64,000 nt of DNA from Podarcis raffonei (taxonomy: Eukaryota > Chordata > Lepidosauria > Squamata > Lacertidae). The notes below the pieces were generated by a model. That model saw only the letters and a list, made by a program, of their open reading frames with translations, had not been told where the DNA came from and made no database searches. Position numbers and translations under genes: made by a program. Position 1 is the stretch's first letter. Each line of letters starts with the position of its first letter. The stretch covers positions 66,729,023-66,793,022 of the forward strand of contig NC_070604.1 of NCBI RefSeq assembly GCF_027172205.1, given 5' to 3'. Of the stretch, positions 11,951 through 23,996 are shown one piece after another.

Positions 11951-14265
11951 GCTGCTGCTTCAGCTACATAATATTTCTTAAGATCTAATCAATCACCTGA
12001 GTCTTAAAACAAGTATTTAATGAACTGCTATGTGCATCACAATGGGCTGTTGCTGCAACTGTATACACAGTTTGAGAAACTTAGGCAAGAATACAAACAG
12101 CTACCTTTGAAACTACCATTAATTTTAAATATAGTTTGCTATTCTGGAGTAGTGGGATACAATTAAAAAAAAAATTAAAGTACCCTTAGGAAATGGAACT
12201 TCATAGTTCTTCAGATCATGGCCTCAGTAGTGAGGCCTTAGGTTTTAAGATCCCCTGGGGATATAATTGTGTGTCGGTCTTTATTGATTTTGATTGGACC
12301 ATTGGCATATAAAACTAAAATCATGTATACATATTAGTAGTACAGTAGGCATACGCTCATGTTTAAATCTGAATGCCTTTATGAAATCATGCTGTTTTCT
12401 TGAACTATGTCTTAGCAAATTTACGTCTCCATTAAAGCCCTTGCAGTTTTACTAAGGAAATAGTACTATAGAGTTCTCTATCAAAAGAAAGGTACAAACT
12501 AAAAGTCAAAGAGGCAGAAATCAATGTCAGGCACATCCCCTACTTTCAGTGAATTATAAGGTTTTTTGTTTATCTTATTTGTTACAGATGTGCATGTTAA
12601 TCTTGAAATTTCAGTATTTCTTCACACTTTTGATCCTTCTGCTTTTTTGCAGTTCTTCTTTACAAACATGCTTACTAAATGCAGCAAATCACTATATAAT
12701 ATCAGGTTTAAAAGTCTGGTGTTCGTATGAAAATGAGATTTTAACATACTGTACTTTTGAAAGGGACAGTATGACCAGTATGGCAATTTAATAGGTCAGA
12801 AATCATTTTCATACTTTCAATGGATCTAAGATCTGAACAATATATTTACATGGACTGAACTGTGTCAGAAAATCTCAGTGTGTTCTTCCTCTCACCTTCA
12901 AGATGCCTTCACTGCTCAAATATTGGCAAAGGATAGGAGGAACAATGCTATGTTCTTGCTACTTTAGCATAGAGAGTTGAGTGCATTCAACATGGTGGCT
13001 TAGCTTAACTTTTCAAGGTACACTTCAGCTCCTCTTGGGACACACAACTTGGAAATCTCACTGTTTTATAACTTGAGAAGTATTGAGTTTTTGTATAAAA
13101 CTTTCTGCCATAAAAATAAAACCACAATTTTGAAAGTACAACTACATTTTAAAACTAAGCAATAAGATTAAGCAATATAACAAAATAATAGACGCGTCAT
13201 CATCATCAACATCATCATCAATAACAAAAGCCCTACTGGAAAGAAAGAGCTCCTGATAAACTTAATAACGTCAAAAGAGATGGGCATGAACTGACCTTCT
13301 TATGCAGTGGCCTTCACAGTTAATGCTACTGCCATAGAAAGGTCCTGCCCTGTACCTTTATCAAATACCGTCATTGTGTTGCTAACCGTATACTACAGAT
13401 ACGCTAAAGCAAGCACCCATAATTAATCTTATCTATACAACTGTATCGTACTCTACCACCATCCCCTTCCCTATCTCTCCACATTAAATACACACGTTCA
13501 ATAGATTCTGTGGCTGGGTGGTCGATGAGAATATATATTTCATGTGTCTGGGCTCTAGTTTTTGGCTCAGAAATCTGACCTAATATTATATTGGTGTTTC
13601 AAAAAAAAAAAGTACATTTATGGGTTCATCTAATTTACATAAGCAAATAGATCCTCTGTCCTAAAGTTGCAATAACTAGCTTTAAAAAATAGTGAGAACT
13701 ATTAATCTGAACTAAAAAAGAAATCAATAGCTCTCTGTGTGTTTGTGTGTGTGTTTGTGTGTGTTTGTGTATGTTTGTAAAAGAACTTAAAATATGTTTA
13801 CATCATTTTCCTCCATAGTGTATAGCATCTCATAAAACTAGTCAGAAAGAAAATGACCAAGCTGGTCTGAGAAATGGCGCATCATGCAACATTATGATAT
13901 ATATCTTTTTTTAAAAAAATTACTTGATCACAGCTGTGTTGTCCTATCTAAAAGATAAATGTGATTATGATAAAGTATGGTATATTCAGCAAGCTACTTT
14001 TCATGTACAGATACATAGATTCACTTCTTTGTCGATACTTGTAGACCGTGATGGTGCTCTTGTAGGCATATATGTGTGTGTTCAAACACATTTCTTTCAC
14101 ACTTGTTACTTAAGTGTTCACCTAAAACATGCAATGTGTGAAATGGACTTAACTGTAGTGAATTGAGTTTTTATAGACGCCTTATAGCAAGACTGTTTGT
14201 AACTGTCCTTTAAAGGGAAGATGGACTATTTTTCATTGTGTTTAAATTGATATTAAATATTTCAG
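11951..14265 (+). other. STXBP5: STXBP5 intron, simple repeats only
   Basis: Nothing coding is recognised. There is an imperfect CAT/ATC-rich stretch near 13,196-13,235, probably the tail of an antisense LINE 3' end. An interrupted GT run with TTTGTGTG units lies near 13,738-13,782. The intron ends in TATTTCAG before exon E. Confidence 0.5.
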
Positions 14266-14505
14266 ATGTTAGAGACAACTCCTTCAGCAGATCCAGGAGT
14301 TCTAGTGTCACCAGCATTGACAAGGAATCTCGAGAAGCAATTTCAGCTCTTCATTTCTGTGAGACTTTCACACGAAAAGCTGATACAGCACCTTCACCCT
14401 GCTTGTGGGTTGGCACTACGTTGGGTACAGTTTTAGTCATTGCATTGAATTTACCCCCAGGAGGAGAGCAAAGACTACTTCAGCCAGTAATTGTATCTCC
14501 CAGTG
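14266..14505 (+). CDS. STXBP5: STXBP5 exon E, start of Lgl-type C-terminal region
   Basis: This 240-bp exon is flanked by ATTTCAG and GTATGT. It begins (D)VRDNSFSRSRSSSV, a Ser/Arg-rich stretch likely to be phosphorylated. It then enters a beta-propeller strand set with LHFCETFTRK and WVGTTLGTVLVIALNLPP, ending in VIVSPS and the first base of a Gly codon. This is where the linker gives way to the second WD40 propeller. Agreement with mammalian tomosyn-1 is nearly complete except at a few positions, for example ADTAPSP where human has TDSSPSP. Confidence 0.96.
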
Positions 14506-15307
14506 GTATGTATTTCACAAGGCAGAGTTTACAATGTGCAAAATACTATGTGCTTTTAATTCTTAACGTGGTGTTGTGATTATGACAGTCATCGGCACAA
14601 AAGCAAGCAGGCCATTTGTTGGCTTCTTCTGGCATATTTTGCCAGAAAAATGAACTTTCTTGTGAGAATTGTGATGGCTTCTCTTATAGTGCTAAAGTTT
14701 ATATATAATCAGGTATATAGGAATTCAGCACAATCCTTTTCATCTGTAAAATTTCATCTTCACATATGTGTAAAAGCAAAATATCACTCATAAACTGCAA
14801 TATTTCTAACCATATGCCTCAAATAGATTGTGCTTTGTATAAATGGACATGTCATCTTGCTTTGGAAGCACAGGATTAGAAAATCTGTAGATTTGGCTAT
14901 CCTGTACAACAGCATTTGAGGGCAATTGTGAGCAAGTCCTTTCCCCTGAATTTTATTATTCTTTATCTATAGATTTCTGTATTGTTTTCTCCTATAGATG
15001 GAACGGACCTCTGAGGGATGCCAGAAAATCCTGCTTTTTAAAAATTCTCCCCCCCCCCCAAAAAAAATGATAAGCAGGAACTGTAATTTTTGTGTGTGTG
15101 CTGCCAACATGTTGCCAGCATTATCTTATTTCAACACAGGGTTAAAGAAAGAGAAAAGATGTATAAACGAAGTAGTTTGATCCAGACATGTGATTCATAG
15201 TTATACTATATGTGGGGGGTGGGGGGAGACCATTTTAGCTACTTTCCTCTCTCCATCATCCCCCCTATGATCTCTGAAAATCTGTTACAGTAGTTTCAGC
15301 AACTGAC

Positions 15308-15500
15308 ATGAGTACATAAGAATAAAAGAAGAGCCCTGCTGGATCAGATTAAAGGCCCAGCATCTTACGCTCACAGTGACCAGCCAGATGCCTATGGGAA
15401 GCTCATAAGCAGCAACATGGGGAGGCTAGAGGAAGAAGGAACTGGGGGAATTCCTTCCTCCAGCATAGACCCTCTGCTGGATCTCAGTATCTTCTGCAAA
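15308..15500 (+). repeat. SINE-like interspersed repeat
   Basis: It contains AAGAGCCCTGCTGGATCAGA, then AGCATCTTACGCTCACAGTG and CCAGATGCCTATGGGAAGC in the order known from a widespread reptile repeat. A deletion and insertion have altered the second half. I recognise the consensus but not an official family name. Confidence 0.6.
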
Positions 15501-15849
15501 CAGGAACCCTTTTTTTTACAGAACAAATCTAAGGCAGTATTTAATTAAAAAATGAGCTTCCAAATATAAGTACATATAAATGTACTTTCATATGGGTTCT
15601 TCAGTATGATCCTTCATTAAAAGAACAAGTTATGTGCTTACATGTATTTCTTGAAGACTTCGTTTCAGAAAGGACCCTTGTTTAGGAGTGACCCCTAAGC
15701 ACATTCTACATGTCATGGTATTATGGAGGCAATAGTTTAAGAGTGCTTTATAAATTAGGAATGCATTTCAGTGTATTAGGCTGAACATTTTTTTATTAGT
15801 CAAAAATTGTACATCTATTTTAGCAACTTTCTCTGTTTCTGTATCTTAG

Positions 15850-16219
15850 GAACCATACTAAGGCTTAAAGGGGCAATACTGAGAATGGCTTTTCTGGACA
15901 CTACAGGATCATTAGTTCCACCAGCATATGAACCCTGGAGAGAACCCAATGTTCCTGAAGACAAGGACGAAAAGGATAAGGTGAAGAAACGCCGGCCTGT
16001 CTCAGTGTCTCCATCCTCCTCTCAGGAAATCAGTGAAAACCAATATGCAGTGATATGTTCTGAAAAGCAAGCAAAAGTTATTTCACTGCCTTCACAGAAC
16101 TGTACTTATAAGCAAAATATAACAGAGACTTCATTTGTCCTTCGTGGAGATATAGTGGCACTGAGTAACAGTATCTGCCTTGCTTGTTTCTGTGCCAATG
16201 GACATATAATGACTTTTAG
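15850..16219 (+). CDS. STXBP5: STXBP5 exon F, second propeller
   Basis: The largest coding exon here, 370 bp, runs from TATCTTAG to GTAAGA. It reads TILRLKGAILRMAFLDTTG and then a charged loop, PEDKDEKDKVKKRRPVSVSP, which is a solvent-exposed insertion of tomosyns with likely phosphorylation sites. It continues with YAVICSEKQAKVISLP and SFVLRGDIVALSN, which are propeller strands, and finishes HIMTF plus two bases of a Ser codon. The last codon is completed by exon G. No truncation or frameshift is visible. Confidence 0.97.
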
Positions 16220-17879
16220 GTAAGATATTCAATACTAAAAGGAGGCAATATAATCAGTATAGATGTGTTCACTGAAAATACATAAAATGTACAAAGACTT
16301 TAAGAAAACAAATGTTATATAGGTGAATAAGACTGCAACTACACAGGGAAAATGAAGGATTTGATGGGTAAATATTGTTGCAGCTGTAATATATTTACAG
16401 TATTAAAATAATATACTTATTCTATTATTATTAATTTATTTTAAAATCCGTCAAACAGATGCTGCATATTTTATCTGCAACAGAGCCTAGAACAAGGGAT
16501 TCTTCAGTTCACACTGAAGCTGTACAAGTGATGGGGAGAACATGCAGTCATAACATGCATACTTCATATGTAACCTGTATGCAGGACTGCTGATAAACTA
16601 GCCACTTGTTTACCTATTTATGTGATTTAATGCAGTTTTTGAATGACTTTGAAGCAAAAGATAACTTTTGCCATCCCTTTGCTACATGCATTTTTCTTCT
16701 TTTGGCTTGACTAATTAACATTAAGAATGCAGTTCACAGCTATTTAAAATCATTTTGTTTGGAATTATGACTTAATAGGGCTCTGCTTAAATATCATTAA
16801 AATCGTGGCTTGTGTTAACCATAGTTTAGAATCCAAACAATACTCTTGGTTCCAAAAATGCCATTACTGCTTGTTATTCTCTTGATGATCTGGTGCAGTG
16901 CCTCAGCTGCAAATTTTGCCAGTTGAATCATTGTACCAAGCCATCGTAAGCTCAGTGGAATGCTTACACAACTGATCTGCAGCCCCCTGCACCCCTGAAA
17001 GGCTGCTCCAGACAGTAAAGGTGGAATCTCAACTGTGGGGTGTCTCATGGAAGGCTGCAGTGGGAATGCCACCCCAAATTAGGCAGAAGACTCTTGCTGC
17101 AACAGATTGAATGCTAGCTGTGGAGCTCCCCTAATGTACGTTTCCTCAACCTGATTTTGGGTGATTCCCCATTCTGTGACAGCCTCCCATGATTCGGCCC
17201 ATACTGTTCTGGAGTGACTTCTGGAAAGAATGGGAAGGAGGGGAGAATGATCAATTCCACAAGTGGCACAAGTGCAGAACCTTTGGATCTGACCCCATGT
17301 TTTGTTACCTATTTCAAACAGTAGCTTATTCTTACTTGCCAGCCAGATGTAAACTAGTTTGTCAATTTAAACATTGTGTTAACTTTGGTTAAATTTTTTT
17401 GACCAAGATTTAGTATGATATCTGAAGAAAACCAGTATCAGACGAGCTTGCTGTGATCAAGAGATTGTTGTTTCATTTGTCAGCTGATAGGACTGGGAGA
17501 AAGGAAACAGTTGTCTGCGTCATGCAAGGGAACTGTGCCCACATATGCTGAGCATATCTTTGGGTGGCAGCTGCTATTGCTATTAAAAGTAGAGGCTAAA
17601 TTTTACAGATCCATCTCTCAAAAATGTCTGCTTTCCAGCTAGACATGACTAAATTTGAATTTAAAACACAGAGACAGTGTGAACAGAAGAAAAGTGCAAT
17701 CTAATAGTAGGAGGGAAAGATTTCATATGGAGTTGGATTTCTATGTCATCATCTTCCCTCTATGGATTTGTGGGGCATGTACCATTAGTTGCAAGAGTTT
17801 GGCTTCTTTGCAATGGTATTTTTGAATTACTTAAACTTACTTACCTGCATTAACTAACTAACCTGGGATCAGAAGCTTT
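16220..17879 (+). other. STXBP5: STXBP5 intron, left part
   Basis: AT-rich intronic sequence. A GC-richer patch lies at about 16,850-17,170 but contains no motif that I can tie to a gene or repeat family. Confidence 0.4.
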
Positions 17880-20190
17880 GAGTGGACTGTGCTGGAACAG
17901 AGATGCAGGCAGGTGCCTCTAGGGAGGAGGAAGATTGCCCAGTGCAGGAGACAAACCCCTGGAGGAATGTGGCACAAAAAAGCAGGACTTTCAGGAGCCA
18001 TGCGGTGTCTCTGGAACTACAAAATTGGTTCCATGCCCTCACCTCAAACACCAATTATCAGCCAGAGGAGCAAGTGCAGTGGTTGCAAACCTCAAACACA
18101 CCAAGATGGTAGTGGAAGGTACAGTGTACAGAATGATTTCTGTCACTTCCCAGAAAAGGAAGAGATTTGTAGTCGTGGCAGGTGACTATCTATGGAAGAG
18201 GACAGAGGCAGCAGTGTGCAGAAGTTTCAGTTGTCTCTACACAGTTGACTCTCTATACTCTTCATGCACAGAATATGGGAATCAAGCAATTAGAACTTGA
18301 GCACTTAATGCAGGATGGCAATATGACCTAATAGGCATTACTGAAACCTGGTGGGATGAGACTCATGACTGGAATATTTAGGAGTACAACCTGCTCCAAA
18401 TGAATAGATCAAACAGGAAGGGAAGAGGAGTAGCATTATTTATTAAGAAAATGTACACTTGTGAAGATATCCATGACTTGGAACATAGAACACAGATTGA
18501 GAGAATATGGATAAAAATTGTAGAAGTGATCTTACTAAACATTCAAAAAGGAAAGGTATAGTAGTCATGGGAGCAACTACCCTGATATCTGTTGGAGCTC
18601 AAACTCTTCCAAGAATGTAATTCCTCAGTTGCCTCACTATTTCATTTCCAATAAGGTGGAAGAAGCAACAAGGGGGTCATCTCTCTTGGGCCTGGTCCTC
18701 ACCAACATAGAGGAACTGATGGACAAAGTGAAAGTATAGGGAACCTTGGGAGGAATTAATCATGTCCTTTGGGGTCATATGATACCTAGCTACAGGAAAG
18801 CTGAGTGTAATGGGACATGCGCTCTGGACTTTAAGAAGGCTGATTTCAAAAACCTTGAACTACTGTGTGAAGTCTCATGGTCAGAAATACTCTTAAGAGA
18901 AGGGTGTCCAAGATGGATGGGAGTTTCTTAAATGTGAAATATTGAAGGCACAGACAGTTCCAACAAGAAAGAAAAGTGAGAGGCACCTAAATAAACAACT
19001 GTGGTTTCATAATGAACTTACAGATTAGCTGAGATGTAAGAAGGGAATGCATAAGGGAATGTATAATGGAAGAAAGGAAAAATCACTAAGGAAGAGTATA
19101 CATGAGTTGCAGGGAGGTCAGGCAGGCCAAAGCTCAGAATGAGCTCAAGCTTGCAAGATAAATTAACAACAGTAAAAAAGGTTTTCTTTGGCTATGTTCA
19201 AAACAAGAGAAAGAACAAGCAAGATCCTCTGATTGGAGAAGACAGAGAAATGCTATTGGGTGACAGAGAAGTGCTCAATGCCTGCTTTGTCTCTGCACCC
19301 AAAAGAAAAGCAGTGCCCAACCTGATGATGACAGAATAAATGATGCAAGGAAGGAGCTGCAGCCAAAGATGGGAAGAGGTGGTAAGGGAACACCTAGCTA
19401 CTTTAAATGAATTCAGATTTCCAGGGCCTGATGAGCTGCACTCAAGGGTACTAAAGGAAATTTCGGGAGTAAAGTCAGAGCCTCTGCTTATAATCTTTGA
19501 CAATTCTTGGACAACAAGTGAGGTCCCAAAAGACTAGAGGTGGGCTGATGTCCTCATCTTCAAAACACGAAAACAAGTTCCAGATAACTACCAATAGGTC
19601 AGCTTGACATCAATACCAGGAAAGGTCCTAGAACAGATATTCAACAGTCAGTTTGTGAGCATTTATAAAAGGACACTGATTACTACGACCCACCATAGGT
19701 TACTCAAAAACAAGTCATGTCTGATGAATCTCATTTCTTTCTTTTTGATAGTTACAAGCTTTGTGATTCAGGAGAATGCTATGGATGTAGTGTATCTTGA
19801 TTTCAGTAAGGCTTTTGACAAAGTCCCTGTGATATTCTTGCTGAGAAACTGGTAAAATGTAGACTGGACTAGATAACGGTTAGGTGGATTTGTAACTGGT
19901 TCACTGACCAAACCCAAAGAGTGATCACTAACATTTTCTCATCATCCTAGAAAAAAGGGACATGTGGAGTGCTGCGGGGTGCTAACATCTTTATAATGAC
20001 TTGGACGAAGGTATTGAGGGGACAGACTCCCATGAGAGGTGGTGGACTCTCCTTCCTTGGAGGGTTTTAAGCAGAGGTTGGATGGTCATCTGTCATGTAT
20101 GATCTAGTTGAGATTCTTGCACTGCAGGGAGTTGGACTAGATGACCCTCAGGGTCCCTTTCAACTTTACAATTCTATAATTCTATATTTT
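17880..20190 (+). mobile_element. CR1-clade LINE, long but decayed copy
   Basis: Sense-strand pieces follow the order of a CR1 element. First comes a region with LTSNTNYQPEEQVQWL and a GDYLWK-RTEAAVCR-like block. Then comes the apurinic endonuclease start, with DLIGITETWWDE and later GRGVALFIKK. Further on are the reverse transcriptase motifs RWADVL, PDNYQ, SIPGKVLEQI and MDVVYLDFSKAFDKVP. The 3' terminus, around 20,020-20,190, has the CR1 signature ending in repeated ATTCTAT words. Several frames are used and a segment between the FDKVP motif and the 3' UTR is missing, so the copy is inactive. It sits in the intron between exons F and G, in the same orientation as the gene. Confidence 0.92.
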
Positions 20191-20359
20191 CCTAAACAAT
20201 CTGCATTGGCATATGCCATAGATCTATAGAGTTTGTTTATAGGATTCTGCAAGTAGGTCAAGACTATTAGTTTGTTAAAATAATATCATTTTGTTCAAAT
20301 AAAGAACTATACAGGAATTCTAGAATGTGCTGCCAGAAAAGACTCGGCACTGGTAACTT

Positions 20360-20545
20360 GCAACATGCACATTTAACTTGTGTCCATCTCCTTTACACAC
20401 TTGGCAAAAAAAATTACAAAGGGGTGGCATCCTAAGGGGATGGCATTCCCATCCGCCACTAAACCCTATATGTTTTGACTATACACAATTTTGGCTTTAT
20501 CCACTATCCCTGTAACGTAACCCCAGCTTAAGTTGAATGTCATCT
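20360..20545. repeat. Dispersed repeat, copy 2 of an unnamed family
   Basis: This copy matches the repeat at 4,283-4,480 at CACATTTAACTTGTG and, about 110 bp further, at TTTTGACTATACACAATTTT followed by GGCTTTA. It ends near GTTGAATGTCATCTGTACTG. Copies in two introns of the same gene show that it is a mobile or formerly mobile sequence. The class is unresolved. Confidence 0.5.
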
Positions 20546-20934
20546 GTACTGTGTTTTAATATTCTGATACAACTTGTACCAAGATGATAAATTTGTTAAG
20601 CTGCTTTTTGATCAGCTTATACATCCAAAATATCAAAATTATTCAAACATAAATGGTACTCATCAATATCTTAGATCATATTTATTTGACAACTGTCTTT
20701 TCCAGCCACCTATGAAGTTGTCCTTAGTTTCTTCCAATCTTTTGTCCTCAGCGGTCCTGTTCAAAGAAGAGTTGGTGTTTGTGACCTATAAAATAGGTTC
20801 AAGCTCATACCCTGAAGATCACCAACTCCTCTGTTTCATGATCACGAAGAATGACTAACACAATATGCTTCACAATACCCTTTGTATACTATATCTGAAA
20901 AAGTGCAGTGAAGTTTAACAATTCAGTAGACATA

Positions 20935-21557
20935 CCGTATTTTTCGCCCCATAGGGCGCACCAGCCCATAGGACGCACCTAGTTTTTTGGGGGGGGAATA
21001 AAGGGGGAAAATTATTTTTTCCCCCCCTCAGGCGCGGGGCTGGGGCGGGGGATGCCCAAGCTTCCCCAGCCCCCAGAACAGGCTGCTATCCGCAGGCCTA
21101 GGGAGCCTGGCGGGAAGTCGTACTGGTCTCCCCAGGCTTGCGGATATCTGTCCCCCGAGCTTGTGGGGCTGGCGGTGGGGAGAAGCGCGCTTCTCCCAAG
21201 CGCCAGCCTCCAAACCAGGTCGGGGAATAGCGGGATGGCGGCGCTCCACCTCCCCGCTGTCCCCTGAGCTTGTGGGGCTGCCTGATATCTGCACGCCCCG
21301 ATATGTGCAGCGTGCCCCAGGCTTCGGGATGCAGGCTGCTATCCGCAAACCTTGGGAGCCTGACGGGAACTCCCGCGGAGCTCCCAAGGCTTGCGGATAG
21401 CTTCCTGAAGCCTGGAGAGCGAGAGGGGTCGGTACGCACCGACCCCTCTCGCTCTCCAGGCTTCAACGAAAGCCTGCATTCGCCCCATAGGACGCACACA
21501 CATTTCCCCTTCATTTTTGGAGGGGGAAAAGTGCGTCCTATAAGGCGAAAAATACGG
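20935..21557. mobile_element. Terminal-inverted-repeat DNA element, GC-rich interior
   Basis: The ends are inverted copies: CCGTATTTTTCGCC at the left and GGCGAAAAATACGG at the right. The inverted match extends to about 27 bp with three mismatches and is flanked by TA on both sides. Sub-terminal CCCATAGGACGCAC words recur. The interior is very GC-rich and partly duplicated: the block AGGCTGCTATCCGCA occurs twice and GAGCTTGTGGGGCTG occurs twice. It also contains a perfect hairpin at 21,407-21,464. No transposase frame is present, so it is non-autonomous. The TA flanks suggest a Tc1/mariner-type or similar donor, which I cannot confirm. Confidence 0.85.
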
Positions 21558-22247
21558 TAATTTGGCCAGCTGCTTTTTTATTTTTTGTTTCCAGGCAGGA
21601 CTTAGCAGTGGTTCTAGTCATTATCTATAAGAAGAGACTCTGCTCTTTTTTTCCTGTGATACATCTTTTAAAAGCATCTGCTAAGTTTAGTGGGGTCTGT
21701 GGTTGGTGTTCCAACCTTGGAGTTCTGAAGGAAATGTGTCCTAAATTAGAAGCACTACTTGGATTTTCTGTACTGTCCAGGATCTGAGAAACTTTACAGC
21801 TAGTTCTGTGTGCCCAGTGGGGCTTTGCAATTGCATTGCTCAAAAAGCATAGCAAACTTCTTTTGAAACCGAGGAGGCTCCAAAGTAACTTATGAGACCA
21901 TGGTGTGAGGGTAGAGGGCTACTGTTCAAAAGAAAGTGGGGAATGTATCTAATGATTATGTGGTTGGAAGGCAGCTCATGATGCAGCCAAATTCTCTCTT
22001 CCCCTCCTCATCCTATTCTCCCCCAAAGCCCTTTGAACAGTGAAAGCAGTGTTGTACATGGTTCCAGTATGAGAGGTAAATTGCGTAAGATCAGGAGGAG
22101 AAATTCCCTCTTCACAATGTAGCCCCATACAACAGTCTTGCATTGTTCAGGCAGTCCCCAAACCTCTAGAGAGTGTGGCGGGAGAGAGTTTGGTTGTATG
22201 AACTGTCTTCCAGTCACACACTGCTTTCCCCTAGATGCAACTCAAAG

Positions 22248-22455
22248 TCATAGGAGCCAACTCCTAGGGGCCAAGGTCCTTTTGGTCCCTCAATAAAATA
22301 TTTGAGGAGGCCAGACCCCAACGAAGATGATGGGCATCGCCATTGAAATGGTGTGTGTGCATTGCATCATGTGTGTGCATTGCATCATGTGATCGATTAT
22401 GTGGGGTGGGGCTTACTTGCCCCCCCCCCAATATTTTATTCAAGTTGGTACTGCT
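22248..22455. repeat. Short inverted-repeat element (MITE-like)
   Basis: The left side has CCAACTCCTAGGGGCC and CCCTCAATAAAATATTTGAG. The right side has CCCCCCCCCAATATTTTATT followed by CAAGTTGG. The AATAAAATATT blocks and the CCAACT/AGTTGG ends are in inverted orientation, as in a fold-back or MITE element. An internal ATGTGTGTGCATTGCATC unit is tandemly duplicated. Confidence 0.55.
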
Positions 22456-22669
22456 GCCCAAAGTAAATATAGCAACTCTTTACATACCACAGAGCTTTTA
22501 GTGTGCATTTAATAGTTAGATTCTTTGTTTGAATGTTTCTATTGTGTATAAGATATAATATCAACATTTTTTTCACAATGATTCTTCATGCCCTATTTAA
22601 AAACACAGAATAAAATCCCAGAGAATCAAACTGGCTACCATTTTTGGAGACGTACAATGCACCAATTAG

Positions 22670-22670
<1 letters not shown>

Positions 22671-22710
<40 letters not shown>
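22671..22710. repeat. STXBP5: (TA)n microsatellite
   Basis: About 40 bp of uninterrupted alternating T and A, roughly 220 bp upstream of exon G. The length is probably polymorphic. No role in splicing can be read from it. Confidence 0.95.
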
Positions 22711-22712
<2 letters not shown>

Positions 22713-22931
22713 TTATGAAAAATAGTTTGCTTACGTTTATATTTTTACTCTTTCAGTTGTGGAGGACTTAGGGTAGGTGAGCTAGGAATATGCATAAGCC
22801 TACATAGTTCTGAAAAATGTAAGCTTTTAGGGGGGTTTTAAAGGCATTTTATGCACTGTATCAAGCTTTAGAAAAGTAGATAAAGTGCTCATATCCTACT
22901 TTTAACATCTTTTCCTTTCTGTTTTCTTAAG

Positions 22932-23097
22932 TTTGCCAAGTTTAAGGCCGCTGTTGGATGTATATTACTTACCGCTTACCAACATGCGGATAGCCAGAAC
23001 ATTTTGCTTCACCAACAATGGGCAAGCTTTGTACCTTGTCTCACCTACAGAAATCCAGAGAATCACCTATAGTCAAGAAACATGTGAAAATCTGCAG
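22932..23097 (+). CDS. STXBP5: STXBP5 exon G, second propeller
   Basis: This 166-bp exon is bounded by TTCTTAAG and GTAAAG. Its first base completes the Ser codon shared with exon F, and it then reads LPSLRPLLDVYYLPLTNMRI followed by ARTFCFTNNGQALYLVSPTE and IQRITYSQETCENLQ. These are propeller strands ending at the tail-proximal region. It differs from human at one clear place (QRIT for QRLT). It ends in phase 0. Confidence 0.97.
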
Positions 23098-23647
23098 GTA
23101 AAGTATAAAAGATTGTTGTGTAATTATTTTTTATTGTAAAAGCATTATTTGAAGAATAGAGTACTTTTGTCTTTTAATTTATAGCTGTTGTTTTGGAAGG
23201 AGAGATGAAACAAGTCCAGTTTCTCCAGCATGGAAAAGAGACCTGGGGGCAGGGAATTAGAATTGAATCAGATTTTATTTTTTTAAGAAAAACTCTGTGT
23301 TCTCACAACCCATATACGGTACATTTAGTTGGGCTGCAGAGGTTGCACTTGATCAAATGCATACTGAAGAAAGTGAGGCAAGTGCAGAGTTTAACCGCAA
23401 CTTGAATTTCTATCTGAGTTAAAGGTGATGTAAAGCTATCATTGCGACTTAACAACTTTTCAGTTAATCTAATGCATGCTAAATTGTTTGAAGCAAAATG
23501 ATAAAATCTGCAGGGGGAACTGTATGGGCACTTTGAATTCTGAAGTCAAGTGAGAATACAACGAGAGTGCATTAATAGTACTTTTGTCCTTTGTTATGAA
23601 ATCCAAATAAAATTTCAGATATGACTGACAATGATTTTTCTTTGAAG

Positions 23648-23759
23648 GAAATGTTGGGTGAACTCTTCACACCAGTAGAAACACCAGAAGCACCAAACAA
23701 AGGGTTCTTCAAAGGCCTATTTGGAGGTGGTGCACAGTCACTTGACAGAGAGGAACTCT
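23648..23759 (+). CDS. STXBP5: STXBP5 exon H, segment before the SNARE tail
   Basis: This 112-bp exon runs from CTTTGAAG to a perfect GTAAGT donor. It reads EMLGELFTPVETPEAPNKGF, then FKGLFGGGAQSLDREEL plus one base of a Phe codon. The Gly-rich GLFGGG loop is a hallmark of tomosyns and connects the propeller to the R-SNARE. In known tomosyn structures this tail lies near the bottom of the propeller and influences SNARE access. Confidence 0.96.
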
Positions 23760-23996
23760 GTAAGTTCATTACATTTTTAAAAATAAAAGAATAGCAAATG
23801 AGTAGAATATATTTATTGAATGCAGATCCAAGTTGTAAAATGAAACACAAAAATATTAACTATAGACTAAGATTTGTGCAATCTATTTCCTCGTATTAAC
23901 TACTTGTATATCATTGTACATACCTTCCCATTAATATGCCCATTATCTGAGTACTATCAGTTTTCTGAATTAGAGTAGAATATTAAAGATAAAGCT

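Noticed and set aside
17882-18300. Three overlapping plus-strand frames of 76-121 codons
   Set aside because: They are pieces of the CR1 element in different frames, not a separate gene.
21028-21560. Several long Pro/Arg/Ser-rich frames on both strands
   Set aside because: They fall inside the GC-rich inverted-repeat element, where stop codons are rare by composition.
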